DNA of 64,000 nt from Aestuariimicrobium sp050157075 (GCA_050157075.1 CP189723.1:1240001-1304000); one strand, 5' to 3'. Shown: positions 27,699-37,992, counted from the stretch's first letter. Notes: generated by a model from the letters alone, not told the origin. A program made the numbers and translations.

Positions 27699-30600
27699 GT
27701 GGGTCGCGTGAACAGCCATGTGAGTCCGGACCAGCAGCGGGTGGTCGACTGGGTCGCGTCCGGGCAGGCAGGTGCCCTGCTGGTGTGGGGTGGCCCGGGG
27801 ACCGGCAAGACGCAGACATTGGTGCAGTGTGCTGCGACCGCCCTGGAGTCCGGGCTGACGGGGCCGCAGGTGCTGTTGCTGACGACCACCCGGTCGCTGG
27901 CGCAGCGGCTGCGCAACGACCTGATGCGCCGCATCGGCGGTGCCCAGGTGGCGCCGCGGGTGATGACTGCCCACGCGCTGGCCCACAGCATCGTGGCAGC
28001 AAATCCCCTGCCGGACGAGCCCCTGTGGCGGTTGCTGACGGCCCCGGAACAGGAGTTCCGGCTGCGGGAACTGCTCGCGGCGCATGACACCTCGGGCTGG
28101 TCGCCGGACCTGCAGCGGGCCGCGACGACCCGGGCGTTCGCCGGCGAGGTACGCGCGGCCGTGGCCCGGGTGCGTCAACTGGGGCTGGACCCCGAACAGG
28201 TGCAGGCCATCGGCGAGGCACAGGGTCGTCCGGAAATACAGGGTCGTCCGGAATGGGCGGCACTGGGCCAGTTCATGCACGACTACCTCGACGTCGTCGA
28301 CGCGACCTTTGAGATGGACTATGCCGAGCTGGTGCACCGGGCTCGTCTGCGGCTGCTCGACCAGGACGTGTTGGCAAAGGTGGTGGCGGCGACGCCGCTG
28401 GTCCTGCTCGACGACCTCACCGAACTCGACCCCAGCCAGGTGCAGCTGGTGGCAGACCTGGTGGCGGCGGGGTCGCGGCTGGTGGCCTTCGGCGACCCGA
28501 CCTCGTCGGTCTACGGGTTCCGTGGTGCCGGTGGCATCAGTGCGGCACGGTATGGCGAGATCTTCGGTGGCGAGGGCTTCGGCACCCGTGCCCCGGCCAG
28601 CCGCATCGACCTCGACCAGGACTTCGGTCGCGGCACGCTGATCACCGGGGCCCTCGGTGCCCTTGCGGGGCGGCTGCCCCGCAATGACCGCGTGCCCGTG
28701 CCGGTGCCGGCGGTCGGGGTGGACACCTGGCGTGGCACGGTGCAGGTGCGGGTGCATGACTCGTCCGGTGCCGAGATCGACCACATCGTTGACCAGGTGC
28801 GGGCGGCGCACCTGCACGATGGCTGGGCCTGGCACGACATCGCCGTGATCACCCGATCCCAGCGTGGCGGCCTGATGCAGATCGCGCGGGCGCTGACCGC
28901 GGCCGGTGTGCCGGTGCAGATGGCAGGCACTGACATCGCGCTGGGCGAGTCGCCGGCGGTGCGTCCGCTGTTGCTCGGACTGAGGGCGGCGATTGGTGAG
29001 GTCACGGACCCCGAACGCCAGACATCGACCTCTCCGGCCGACGCCACTGACCTGCTGCGCTCACCGTTGGGCGGGCTCGACAGCCTCGAGGTGAGGCGGC
29101 TGGGTCGGCAACTGCGTGCCGCCCATGCCGAGGACCAGGTCACGTCGGGGGAATGGTTCACCCGCTTGCTCGACGACCCCACGATGGCTGATGGCCTGTC
29201 GGGTGAACCGGCGCGCAAGGCCGTTGAGCTGGCACAGCGCCTGGCCTGCACCCGGACGGTCATCGATGAGGGCGGTGATGTGTCCTCGGCATTGTGGACA
29301 CTGTGGGACGGGACGGGCTGGGCGGCGCGCGCCGAACGCGAGGCGCTGGCCGGTGGTGATGCGAGCGCTGCGGCCCATCGTGACCTCGACGCGGTGCGGG
29401 CCCTGTTCGACCTGGCAGCCCGGGACACCGAACTGGTGGGGGTACGTTCGGTGCGCCAGTTGCTGGACGAACTGGTGACCCACCAGATCCCGGCTGACAC
29501 TGCCCGCGAGTCCGACCTGGGGCGGCGCGGCGTTCACGTGCTCACGGCGCACCGGGCCAAGGGGCTGCGCTGGCCGGTGGTGGTGGTCGCCCAGGTGCAA
29601 GAAGGCACGTGGCCCGCCACACGGCGGCAGGGCTCGATCCTGGACGTGGCGCGGTTGTCGCCCGACGGGGTGCTCGCGCCAGAGCCGTTCAGTCGGCTGA
29701 TCGACGCCGAACGGCGCTCGTTCCTGCTGGCATGCTCCCGGGCGACCCACCGGTTGGTGGTCACCGCGGCGCAGGGGCACGAGGGTGAGGGCGACCAGGC
29801 CTCGCGGTTCCTCACCGAGTTGGACGTGCCGGTCGACGAGGTCGTCGGGCGCCCACGGCGCGCGCTGAGCCTGCCCGCCATGGTGGCGCGGCTGCGTGCT
29901 GCCGTGCTCGACCCGACGACCTCGCCCGCGCTGCGCGAGGCAGCGGCCTCGCGGCTGGCCCGGCTGAGCGGGCTGCGCGACCGGCACGGTCGGCAGCTCG
30001 CACGAGGAGCAGACCCCGCCAACTGGTGGGGAATCCTCGACTACACCCGCAGCGAGGTCGGGGTGGTGGCTGCCGACGAGCCCGTGCGGTTGTCGGGGTC
30101 GAGCCTCGAGGAGCTGCTGGCCTGCCCCCGCAAGTGGTTCCTGTCGAAGCAGGCGAGCGCCGAAGAGGGGCGCTCGTCGGCGGCGAGTTTCGGCTCGGTC
30201 GTCCACGCCCTGGTGAGCCATGCCGAGCAGGACGACCTGGGCCCCGAGGACCTGCAGGGACACCTGGACAGCATCTGGGACCAGATCCCGTTCGACGCCG
30301 CCTGGCTGTCGGCCTCGGAACGGGTCGAGGTCGACCAGGCGCTCGACCGCTACCTGCACTGGGCCGCCGGGCGCGGTGAGGCGGTGGGCACCGAAGTGCC
30401 GTTCGACATCGAACTCGAGGTTGAGGGCGAGCGGGTGCAGCTGACGGGGTCGGTCGACCGGCTGGAACGCGATGCCGCCGGTCGCCTGCGGGTCGTGGAC
30501 TTCAAGACGGGTCGGGTGCTGCCGACGCTGGCCGAGGCGGCGGCCAATGTGCAACTGGCGCTCTACCAACTGGCTGCCACCGCCGGGGCCTTCGACCAGG

Positions 30601-30884
30601 TGGCCCCGGGGGCCCGCGGCGTCTCCGGCGGTGAACTGGTGTTCCTGCGCAAGGGCAATGAGTCACCCAAGAGTTATGTGCAGGCATCGATCGACGAGAC
30701 CCCCTGGCCGAAGGGCACCGATGATTCCAGCGGTGCCACGTCCTTCATCCACGAGGCCGTGGCCCACGCAGCCCGCGTCGTGCGCGAGGAGCGCTTCGAC
30801 GCCCAACCCGGCCCGCGCTGCCAGATGTGCACGTTCCGGGTCTCGTGCCCGACCGTTTCCCTCAACCCGCAGGTGGGCCGATGA
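27699..30884 (+). CDS. adnA: AdnA-like helicase-nuclease subunit
   Basis: A 1061-aa UvrD-family protein with a C-terminal PD-(D/E)XK nuclease. Walker A WGGPGTGKTQT is at about 30-40. Motif II reads LLDDLTELD near 237, so the DE of helicases is replaced; this fits the subordinate motor of AdnAB. GDPTSSVYGFRG and HRAKGLRWPVV follow. The nuclease has SSLEELLACPRKW, VDRLERDAAG and VVDFKTGR; C809, C1041, C1044 and C1050 form an AddB-type iron-sulphur site. Length matches Rv3202c. It overlaps adnB by ATGA. AdnAB resects double-strand ends. GTG 27699 or GTG 27708 may be the start; no ribosome site distinguishes them. Confidence 0.9.
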   Translation: MGRVNSHVSPDQQRVVDWVASGQAGALLVWGGPGTGKTQTLVQCAATALESGLTGPQVLLLTTTRSLAQRLRNDLMRRIGGAQVAPRVMTAHALAHSIVAANPLPDEPLWRLLTAPEQEFRLRELLAAHDTSGWSPDLQRAATTRAFAGEVRAAVARVRQLGLDPEQVQAIGEAQGRPEIQGRPEWAALGQFMHDYLDVVDATFEMDYAELVHRARLRLLDQDVLAKVVAATPLVLLDDLTELDPSQVQLVADLVAAGSRLVAFGDPTSSVYGFRGAGGISAARYGEIFGGEGFGTRAPASRIDLDQDFGRGTLITGALGALAGRLPRNDRVPVPVPAVGVDTWRGTVQVRVHDSSGAEIDHIVDQVRAAHLHDGWAWHDIAVITRSQRGGLMQIARALTAAGVPVQMAGTDIALGESPAVRPLLLGLRAAIGEVTDPERQTSTSPADATDLLRSPLGGLDSLEVRRLGRQLRAAHAEDQVTSGEWFTRLLDDPTMADGLSGEPARKAVELAQRLACTRTVIDEGGDVSSALWTLWDGTGWAARAEREALAGGDASAAAHRDLDAVRALFDLAARDTELVGVRSVRQLLDELVTHQIPADTARESDLGRRGVHVLTAHRAKGLRWPVVVVAQVQEGTWPATRRQGSILDVARLSPDGVLAPEPFSRLIDAERRSFLLACSRATHRLVVTAAQGHEGEGDQASRFLTELDVPVDEVVGRPRRALSLPAMVARLRAAVLDPTTSPALREAAASRLARLSGLRDRHGRQLARGADPANWWGILDYTRSEVGVVAADEPVRLSGSSLEELLACPRKWFLSKQASAEEGRSSAASFGSVVHALVSHAEQDDLGPEDLQGHLDSIWDQIPFDAAWLSASERVEVDQALDRYLHWAAGRGEAVGTEVPFDIELEVEGERVQLTGSVDRLERDAAGRLRVVDFKTGRVLPTLAEAAANVQLALYQLAATAGAFDQVAPGARGVSGGELVFLRKGNESPKSYVQASIDETPWPKGTDDSSGATSFIHEAVAHAARVVREERFDAQPGPRCQMCTFRVSCPTVSLNPQVGR

Positions 30885-33800
30885 ATCTTATGACGAGCCG
30901 AACCCTGACGCGGCCGCAGCAGGTCAGCGACGCGCTGGGCATCCCGTTCAGCGACGAGCAGTTGGTCGCGATCACCGCCCCGCTTGAACCGGGTGTCATC
31001 ATCGCCGGCGCCGGCTCGGGCAAGACCACCGTGATGGCGGCCCGGGTGGTGTGGTTGGTCGGCACGGGCCAGGTGCGTCCGGACGAGGTGCTCGGACTGA
31101 CGTTCACCCGCAAGGCAGCCGGCGAACTGGCCAACCGGGTGCGCACGGCGCTGCAGACGGCCGGGGTGCTGCGCGAGGGCGCCGACGAGCAGGGCGAAGA
31201 GGTCATTATGACCTACGACGCGTTCGCCGGGCGCATGCTGGCCGAGCACGGCCAACGGATCGGCGCCGAGACCGACCCGACCATGATCACCGGCGCAGCA
31301 CGGTTCCGGCTGGCGGACCGGGTGGTACGAGAGGCCCCCGGCCCGTTCGAGTACCTGTCGCGGCTGCGTCCGGCATCGATTGTCGAGCGGGTCCTGGCCC
31401 TCGACAGCGCGTTGTCGTCGCACCTCGTCACGACCAACCAGGTCAGGTCGGACGGTGCGGTCGTCGCCTCGAAGCTGGCGTTGGCACCGCTGAACGCCCG
31501 TCGAAATGTCTTCAAACCGGTGCTTGATGCCACAGCGGCGATCAACGAACGTCGCGAACTGCTCGACCTTGTCGACGCCTATGCCGAACTGAAACGCCAC
31601 CTCGGCGTGGTCGAGTTCGCCGACCAGATGGCACTCGCCGCCCGGATCGTCGACGAGGTGCCCGCCGTCGCGGGCATGGTGCGCCACCAGTTTGCTGCTG
31701 TGCTGCTGGACGAGTACCAGGACACCAGCGCGGCACAGGCGAAACTGCTGCAGGGCCTGTTCGCGGGTGTCGGTGACGAGGTGGGCCATCCGGTGACCTC
31801 GGTCGGCGACCCGTTCCAGGCCATCTACGGGTGGCGTGGGGCGGCAGCGAGCAACATCCTGCACTTCCACTCTGACTTCCCGCGCCGCCGTGAACCGGGA
31901 TTCCTGGCCGCCGCGAGGGCGCAGCTGACCGTGAATCGGCGCAGCGGGCAGAAGATCCTTGACGTGGCCAACCAACTGGCCGAACCGTTGCGCCAGGACC
32001 CGATGCTGGCCCGGCACGATGCATCGGGTGAGGGCACGCCCAGACCGCTGGTGGCCCCCGCTGACAAGCCCGGTGGTGAGGTGCGGGTGGCGACCTTCGA
32101 GTCGTGGCCCGAAGAGGCCGGGTGGGTCGCCGACCGCATCGTCGACCTGCACGACCGCGGGCGACTGCGCGCCTGGAAGGACTGCGCCGTGTTGCTGCGG
32201 CGCAATGCCGACATGGCCGAGGTGTTCCGGGCGCTCAGCGTGCGCGGGGTGCCGACCGAGATTGTCGGGCTGGGCGGCCTGCTCGACCTGCCCGAGGTGG
32301 CCGATGTCGTGGCAACCCTGCGGCTGGTCAACGACGTCACCGCCAACCCCTCGCTGGTGCAATTGCTCAGCGGCCCGCGCTGGCGCATCGGCCAGCGCGA
32401 CCTTGCCCTGCTGGGTCGTCGGGCCCGTCAGTTGGCGCGTCCAGAGGCCCCGGCGCGCGACAGTGACCTGTTCGCCGACCTCGAGCACGCCGTCGCCGAG
32501 ACCGATGCCGCCGACGTCGTCTCGCTGCTCGACGCCGTCGACAACCCCGGCGAGATGCCGTTCTCGGCGCAGGCACGCGAGCGGTTCGCCGCGTTCGGCG
32601 CCGAGATGACCCGCCTGCGGCGGCATTCGGACGAGCCCGTGCTCGACCAGGTGCGGCGTGTGGTGGGCCTGCTCGGCCTCGACGTCGAACTCGCGACGGG
32701 ACTGCCGGGTGCGCCCGGCCCGGAACAACTCGCCGCGTTCACGGATGCGGTGGCCGGGTATGTCGATGTTGATGCCGAGGCGACGCTGTCGGGGTTGCTC
32801 GACTGGCTCGATGCCGAGCGGCGCTTCGGCGTCAGCCTCGAGCAGGCGACCCCCACGGAGCGCAACTCGGTGAAGCTGCTGACGGTGCACCGCGCCAAGG
32901 GGCTCGAGTGGGACGTGGTGTTCGTGCCCGGGCTGGTACAGGACGTTTTTCCCAGTGACCGGGTCACTGACAACTGGACGACCTCTGCCCAGGCACTGCC
33001 GGCGCACCTGCGGGGCGACGCGGAATCCATCCCCCAGGTCAGCACCTATGACAACGATGGGCTCGTCGCCTACAAGGACCAGCTCAAGTCAGAAGCGCGG
33101 ATGGCCGAGGACCGCCTGGCCTACGTCGCCGTGACCCGCGCACGGGACCTGTTGGTGGCGACCTGCCACACCTGGCGCAGCGGCACCAAGAAGCCACGGC
33201 TGCCTTCTGAATACTTCGAGAAGATCGCCGAAGAGGCGATGCGGCAGGGCAATGTCGACGCCGTGGCCCCGCCGGTGGTCGAGGCGAACCCGCTGGACGG
33301 GCCGCTGCAATCGGCGCCGTGGCCGGTGCCCGCCGACGACGAGTCCCGACGCCTGCGCCTCGAGGCCGCCGAAATGGTCGCGGGGGCGAAGCGGGTCTTC
33401 GACGAGACCGGTACCTGGCCCGAGCCGGAGCACGTGCCGCTCGACGAATTGGCCCTGGTGGCCGAGTGGGACGCCACCCTGGAACTGCTCGAGGCCGAGG
33501 CCCGGGCCGGGTTCGCCCTGCCGCAACCGGCGTCGTTGTCGGCGTCCATGCTGGTGACGGCGGGCAACGACCCCGAGGCGTTCGCCCGGCAGCTGCTGCG
33601 GCCGATGCCCCACCCGGCGTCGCGGGCGGCTGCGCTGGGCACCCGGTTCCATGCCTGGGTGCAGCGCCACTACGGTATGCGGCAGCTCACCGACCCGGTG
33701 CTCGACGACCTGGTCGACGACGGGCTGGAGCGCGTCGAGTCGGACCGGGAACTGGCCCGGCTGCAGGAGTCATTCCTGGCGACGCCGTGGGCTGACCGGG

Positions 33801-34144
33801 AACCGCTGGCGGTCGAGGTGCCGTTCGCGCTGGTGCTGGGCGACCAGGTCATCCGTGGCCAGATCGATGCCGCGTTCCCGGCTGACGACGGGGTGCATGA
33901 GCACCTGCTGGTCGACTGGAAGACCGGCGAGCGGGACGCCGACGACCTGCAGTTGGCCATCTACCGGGTCGCGTGGGCATTGTCCCGGGGCATCGACCCC
34001 GCGAGTGTGGACGCCGTGTTCGTGCACGTGAAGTCGGGCAGGGTGCAGCGACCGCGGCACCTGGCCGACCACGACGAGCTGGTGGCCAGGCTCGGCGACG
34101 GGATGGCCGCCCTCGACCAGGCGCGCACGGGCGGGCAGGGCTAG
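30881..34144 (+). CDS. adnB: AdnB-like helicase-nuclease subunit
   Basis: A 1087-aa UvrD-family helicase with a C-terminal nuclease. Walker A IIAGAGSGKTT is near residue 43, LTFTRKAAGEL follows, the intact motif II is LLDEYQDTS near 277, then GDPFQAIYGWRGA and HRAKGLEWDVVFVPG. The nuclease module has LGTRFHAWVQRH and LLVDWKTGE near 1010. It is the main motor of the complex with AdnA. The ATG lies inside the adnA stop overlap; MTSR at 30890 is an alternative start. Its last four bases overlap a convergent DinB-family gene. Length agrees with Rv3201c. Confidence 0.92.
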   Translation: MNLMTSRTLTRPQQVSDALGIPFSDEQLVAITAPLEPGVIIAGAGSGKTTVMAARVVWLVGTGQVRPDEVLGLTFTRKAAGELANRVRTALQTAGVLREGADEQGEEVIMTYDAFAGRMLAEHGQRIGAETDPTMITGAARFRLADRVVREAPGPFEYLSRLRPASIVERVLALDSALSSHLVTTNQVRSDGAVVASKLALAPLNARRNVFKPVLDATAAINERRELLDLVDAYAELKRHLGVVEFADQMALAARIVDEVPAVAGMVRHQFAAVLLDEYQDTSAAQAKLLQGLFAGVGDEVGHPVTSVGDPFQAIYGWRGAAASNILHFHSDFPRRREPGFLAAARAQLTVNRRSGQKILDVANQLAEPLRQDPMLARHDASGEGTPRPLVAPADKPGGEVRVATFESWPEEAGWVADRIVDLHDRGRLRAWKDCAVLLRRNADMAEVFRALSVRGVPTEIVGLGGLLDLPEVADVVATLRLVNDVTANPSLVQLLSGPRWRIGQRDLALLGRRARQLARPEAPARDSDLFADLEHAVAETDAADVVSLLDAVDNPGEMPFSAQARERFAAFGAEMTRLRRHSDEPVLDQVRRVVGLLGLDVELATGLPGAPGPEQLAAFTDAVAGYVDVDAEATLSGLLDWLDAERRFGVSLEQATPTERNSVKLLTVHRAKGLEWDVVFVPGLVQDVFPSDRVTDNWTTSAQALPAHLRGDAESIPQVSTYDNDGLVAYKDQLKSEARMAEDRLAYVAVTRARDLLVATCHTWRSGTKKPRLPSEYFEKIAEEAMRQGNVDAVAPPVVEANPLDGPLQSAPWPVPADDESRRLRLEAAEMVAGAKRVFDETGTWPEPEHVPLDELALVAEWDATLELLEAEARAGFALPQPASLSASMLVTAGNDPEAFARQLLRPMPHPASRAAALGTRFHAWVQRHYGMRQLTDPVLDDLVDDGLERVESDRELARLQESFLATPWADREPLAVEVPFALVLGDQVIRGQIDAAFPADDGVHEHLLVDWKTGERDADDLQLAIYRVAWALSRGIDPASVDAVFVHVKSGRVQRPRHLADHDELVARLGDGMAALDQARTGGQG

Positions 34145-34761
34145 GGCTGGGGTCGGGCCGTGTGGGCCGCGCGGGCGGTGTCCTCGAGCTGTTGGCGGTG
34201 GCGCTGCCAGTAGTCCTCGCCGTCCTCGGCCCACATGTTGCCCCAGCCCTCGCTGAGACCGACGGCGCCATCGATGAGCTCACGAATGATGTCGGCGTGG
34301 CCCGCATGACGTTGCACCTCGGCGACGAGGTGCACGAGCAGGTGGTACAGCGTCGTGTCAGCCCTGTCGCCCCACCAGGGCACATGCCCCGGTGAGTCGA
34401 GGTCGAGGGCCTCGATGGTGGCATCGCAGTGCGCCGCGACCCGCTGGTACAGGTCGACGATGTACTCGCGTGATTCGTCGGCCGTGGCCCAGAAGTCGGC
34501 ATTCGGCACCTCGTCGTCGGGGTCGTCCGGGTACCACGGGATGGGGATGCCCGAGGGGCGACCGACGACCGACCCCAGGTAGGACTCCGACACGCTGGCG
34601 ACGTGTTTGAGCAGGCCGAGCAGGTTCGTGCCGGTCGGGGTCATGGGACGGCGCACGTCGTAGTCGCTGAGCCCGTCAAGTTTCCAGATCAGGGCGTCCC
34701 GGGCGGACGTGTAGTAGCGGTGCAGCGTGGCCTTCGGATCAGCGGTGGAGGAGGCTGTCAT
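34141..34761 (-). CDS. DinB-family protein (DUF664 type)
   Basis: A 206-aa protein of the DinB/YfiT four-helix superfamily. It has the helix ARDALIWKLDGLSDYDVRRPM, then TNLLGLLKHVASVSESYLG with the first metal-ligand His, and HLVAEVQRHAGHADIIRELIDG with further His residues. These proteins bind zinc or nickel; many are thiol-dependent transferases (mycothiol in actinobacteria). It overlaps adnB tail to tail by four bases. No substrate can be named. Confidence 0.85.
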   Translation of the reverse strand: MTASSTADPKATLHRYYTSARDALIWKLDGLSDYDVRRPMTPTGTNLLGLLKHVASVSESYLGSVVGRPSGIPIPWYPDDPDDEVPNADFWATADESREYIVDLYQRVAAHCDATIEALDLDSPGHVPWWGDRADTTLYHLLVHLVAEVQRHAGHADIIRELIDGAVGLSEGWGNMWAEDGEDYWQRHRQQLEDTARAAHTARPQP

Positions 34762-34810
34762 GGGGCCAGCCTGTCACCGCAGGGCCGGGTGGGCCATGGC
34801 TTATCCGCGA

Positions 34811-34816
34811 TAACGT
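34811..34816 (+). promoter_or_regulatory. -10 element (TAACGT) of leaderless nudC
   Basis: TAACGT ends seven bases before GTG 34824, with no Shine-Dalgarno between. Confidence 0.45.
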
Positions 34817-34823
34817 ACGCCTC

Positions 34824-35690
34824 GTGAGCCGATTCGACCTGCACCCGCACAGCAACCTGCGCCGCGCCGGCCAGGAACGTGTCGACCCCGAACGCCTCGT
34901 CGAGTTGTTCACCGGGCCCGGGGCGCAGGTGCTCGTGGTCTCCGGTGAGGGGCAGTTCCACGTCGAACCCGCCGAGGGTGGTTTCGATGCCGACGTCCAC
35001 AGCTACCTGGGCTGGACGGACGCCAACGGCCACGCCCACAACGACGCGGAAGCGTCGCTGCACTGGTTCACCCGCCGCGGCGCATCAGAGGGGCAGACGC
35101 TGCGTGACGGCTTCGCCGACCCGGCCATGCACGACCTGGTGGCTGCCGCCGCAGCGATCCTGGCCTGGCATGACGGCGCCCCGCCCTGCGGGCGGTGCGG
35201 CGCGGTCACGGTGCCGGTGCGCGGCGGGTTCATGCGGCAGTGCGTCGAATGTGGCCATCTGGAGTTCCCGCGTCATGACCCGGCCATCATCGTGGCGATC
35301 ACCGACCCGGACGACCGGCTGCTGCTGGCGCACCAGGCGAACTGGCCCGAGGGGCGGGTGTCGGTGATCGCCGGCTTCGTCGAGGCGGGGGAGTCGCTGG
35401 AACAGGCGGTGGGCCGTGAAGTCGGCGAAGAAGTCGGGTTGTGGGTCGACCGGGTGCGCTACGTGGCGAGCCAGCCGTGGCCCTTCCCGCGCTCGCTGAT
35501 GCTGGCATTCGTGGCCACGGCCATGGGTGAGCCGGTGCCGGATGGCACCGAGATCGCCTGGGCGCGCTGGTTCAGCCGCGATGAGTTCACCGCTGCCGTC
35601 GAGTCGGGTGAGCTGTCGCTGCCGGGCAGGGGCTCGGTCGGTGGACGACTCATCCATGCCTGGGTGGCGGGGGAGTTGCCGAGCGTCTGA
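34824..35690 (+). CDS. nudC: NADH/NAD-cap pyrophosphatase NudC
   Basis: A 288-aa Nudix hydrolase. A zinc ribbon (CGRC, CVEC) lies near 133-150, the Nudix box GFVEAGESLEQAVGREVGEE is near 190, and SQPWPFPRSL, the NudC-specific motif, is near 212. It hydrolyses NAD(H) and removes NAD caps from RNA. In Mycobacterium nudC also follows adnB closely, which supports the assignment. It appears leaderless with GTG start. Confidence 0.92.
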   Translation: MSRFDLHPHSNLRRAGQERVDPERLVELFTGPGAQVLVVSGEGQFHVEPAEGGFDADVHSYLGWTDANGHAHNDAEASLHWFTRRGASEGQTLRDGFADPAMHDLVAAAAAILAWHDGAPPCGRCGAVTVPVRGGFMRQCVECGHLEFPRHDPAIIVAITDPDDRLLLAHQANWPEGRVSVIAGFVEAGESLEQAVGREVGEEVGLWVDRVRYVASQPWPFPRSLMLAFVATAMGEPVPDGTEIAWARWFSRDEFTAAVESGELSLPGRGSVGGRLIHAWVAGELPSV

Positions 35691-35699
35691 GCCGGGGAT

Positions 35700-36137
35700 T
35701 CAGGAATCACCCGCGGCCAGGGCCGCCCGGAGCCGTGCGGCGTAGTCGGCGGCCTCGTCATCACTGGAGTACTTCGTGCGCGGCCAGAAGAATCCCCTGA
35801 GCCCGTCGCCCTTGCGGCGCGGCACCAGGTGCACGTGCAGGTGCGGCACCGACTGGCTGATGGTGTTGTTGACGGCCACGAAACTGCCCTGGGCGCCGAG
35901 GCCGGCCTGCAGGGCGGCGGCGATGAGCTGTGCGGCTCCGAGGACCTCGGCGTGCAGGTCGGCAGGAAGGTCGAGCAGGTTCTCGACATGCGCCCGCGGG
36001 ACGAGCAGCGTGTGGCCCTTGAAGACCGGGCGCTGGTCGAGGAAGGCCAGCAGCCGCTCGGACTGCCAGACGACGTGTGCCGGCACCTCGCCTGCGGAGA
36101 TCTGGCAGAAGATGTCGGGGGTGGGGGAATCAGCCAT
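35700..36137 (-). CDS. HIT-family nucleotide hydrolase
   Basis: A 145-aa HIT protein with the catalytic HLHVHLVP near residue 98 and N-terminal IFCQISAGEVPA. Such enzymes split nucleotide phosphoramidates or dinucleotides. The start overlaps the recD stop by eight bases on the same strand, so it is the last gene of a recC-recB-recD-hit operon; the reason for that link is unclear. Confidence 0.9.
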   Translation of the reverse strand: MADSPTPDIFCQISAGEVPAHVVWQSERLLAFLDQRPVFKGHTLLVPRAHVENLLDLPADLHAEVLGAAQLIAAALQAGLGAQGSFVAVNNTISQSVPHLHVHLVPRRKGDGLRGFFWPRTKYSSDDEAADYAARLRAALAAGDS

Positions 36138-37992
36138 TCTGGCGGCGCCACCTCGAGGCCAGGCCGGAGGCCCGGCGCGATTCGGTGGCGATGGCCGTGC
36201 GCAGTTGGTCGGCCGAGCCGATGATCGAGACCCGGCGCTTCGCGCGCGTCACGGCTGTGTAGATCAGCTCGTGGGTCAGCAGGGGCGACCCCAGCGGGGG
36301 CAGTACGACGGTGGTGTGCCCGAACTGGCTGCCCTGCGCCTTGTGCACGGTCATCGCGAACAGGTTCTCGACGCCGCGCAGCAGGTTGGGGCTGAGCAGT
36401 CGCAGCGTGGCCTCGTCACCCAGTGCGACCTGCAGCCGGTCGTCGTGCCACACCACCACACCCGTGTCCCCGTTCGACAGGCCAAGTGTCGCGTCGTTCT
36501 CGGTGAGCAGCAGTGGGCGGCCCACCCAGAATTCGGCGCCCACGCCGAAACCCGGCCGCAGCTGGCGCACCAGGTCGAGCGTGTGGTGGGTCCAGCTCGA
36601 CACCCCGAACAGGCCGTCACGATGGGCGCACAGCACCCGGTGCTCGTCGAGCAGGCGCAGGGCCTCGGTGGCATCGCCTGCTTCGGCAGCCCTGACCAGG
36701 GACGTCCACTGCTGGGCGACGACCGACGAGAGCTGTGGCAGGTCCTGCCAGGTGGTGGCGCGGGTGATCTCGAGGTCGATGAGTTCCACTTCGCCCGAGT
36801 CGCCGGCCAGCACATCGAGCGCGGCGTCGGCGTCCTTCGCCCGGATCGCCGCGGCGAGGTGCTGGATGGCGCCCTCGCTGCGGTAGCTGCCGACGAGTTC
36901 GGTGACTGCGGACGCGGGGTCCCCACCGCCCACGGTCAGCCCGGAGCTGGTGATGTCTGCCAGCACCGACCCGGCGCTGATCGACTTGAGCTGTTGCGGG
37001 TCGCCCACCAGCAGCAGCCTGGTTGATGGCCCGACCGCCGAGAGCAGGGTTGCGAACAACTGCAGGTCGACCATTGACACCTCGTCGACCACCACCAGGT
37101 CATAGGGAAGCTGGTCGGTCGGGCCGTGGCGGAACTCCCCGGTGCGCCCGCGTGCGCCCAGCAGCCGGTGCAGCGTCATGCCGGCACCGAAGGCCGGCAT
37201 CAGGGCACCTGCGGCCTCGAGTTGTGGGGCCTGGCCGGCCACGGACTGGTACAGGCGGCTCGCCGCCTTGCCGCTGGGGGCGGCCAGCGCCACCCGCACG
37301 GTGGCACCAGCCTGTTCCTGCACCGCGGCCAGCACCCGCACCACGGTCGATGTCTTGCCCGTGCCGGGGCCGCCTGCGAGCACCGAAGTCCATGACCGTA
37401 CGGCGGTCTCGACGCCATTCCGCTGCCGGGAGTCGTCGATGGTGCCCTCGGGCAACCTGGCCAGGCTGGCGTCGAGCAGGTGTTCGTTGACGGCAGGCGG
37501 GCTGAGCAGTTCACGCTCGTGCAACAGGCCCGCGACCTGCTCCTCGGCCGACCAGTAGCGCTCCAGGTAGACCAGCGAGTCGACCAGGCGCATCGGCACG
37601 CTGTTCGGCTCGGCACCCTCGTCGCCCAGCATGCGCTGCTGCACCAGGTGCTCGCGCCACGCCACAGGGTCGGGCCAGTCGATGGCCGACTGCAGCGCCT
37701 GCCGCTCGGCGGCCAGCTCGTCGGCGGTCAGGTCCTGTGATTCCAGCACCTGGTCGATGAATTGTTCGGCGGCGGTCGTCAGGTCGAGGCATGTCGACCC
37801 CGCCCGTCCGATGGCGAAGCACAGCGCCGCAGTCAGCTGCACGAGTTCGTCCGCGCAACCGTGCAGGCGCGTCAGGATCGTCGCCAACTGCACCTCGGCG
37901 GACGTGACCATGCCCACGGCGTGGGCACGCGCCAGCGGGGACTCCTTGCCCCGGGTCAGCACCGACAGCTCATGCTGTGTGGCGGCGTTCAT
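36130..37992 (-). CDS. recD: Exodeoxyribonuclease V subunit alpha (RecD)
   Basis: A 620-aa 5'-3' helicase. Walker A VLAGGPGTGKTST lies at about 203-215, APSGKAASRL follows, motif II is LVVVDEVSMVDL, then LLLVGDPQQLKSI and near the end AMTVHKAQGSQF. The helical N-terminal domain that contacts RecB/RecC is present. It overlaps recB by ATGA. RecBCD unwinds and degrades blunt ends and loads RecA at Chi. Confidence 0.95.
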   Translation of the reverse strand: MNAATQHELSVLTRGKESPLARAHAVGMVTSAEVQLATILTRLHGCADELVQLTAALCFAIGRAGSTCLDLTTAAEQFIDQVLESQDLTADELAAERQALQSAIDWPDPVAWREHLVQQRMLGDEGAEPNSVPMRLVDSLVYLERYWSAEEQVAGLLHERELLSPPAVNEHLLDASLARLPEGTIDDSRQRNGVETAVRSWTSVLAGGPGTGKTSTVVRVLAAVQEQAGATVRVALAAPSGKAASRLYQSVAGQAPQLEAAGALMPAFGAGMTLHRLLGARGRTGEFRHGPTDQLPYDLVVVDEVSMVDLQLFATLLSAVGPSTRLLLVGDPQQLKSISAGSVLADITSSGLTVGGGDPASAVTELVGSYRSEGAIQHLAAAIRAKDADAALDVLAGDSGEVELIDLEITRATTWQDLPQLSSVVAQQWTSLVRAAEAGDATEALRLLDEHRVLCAHRDGLFGVSSWTHHTLDLVRQLRPGFGVGAEFWVGRPLLLTENDATLGLSNGDTGVVVWHDDRLQVALGDEATLRLLSPNLLRGVENLFAMTVHKAQGSQFGHTTVVLPPLGSPLLTHELIYTAVTRAKRRVSIIGSADQLRTAIATESRRASGLASRWRRQNG

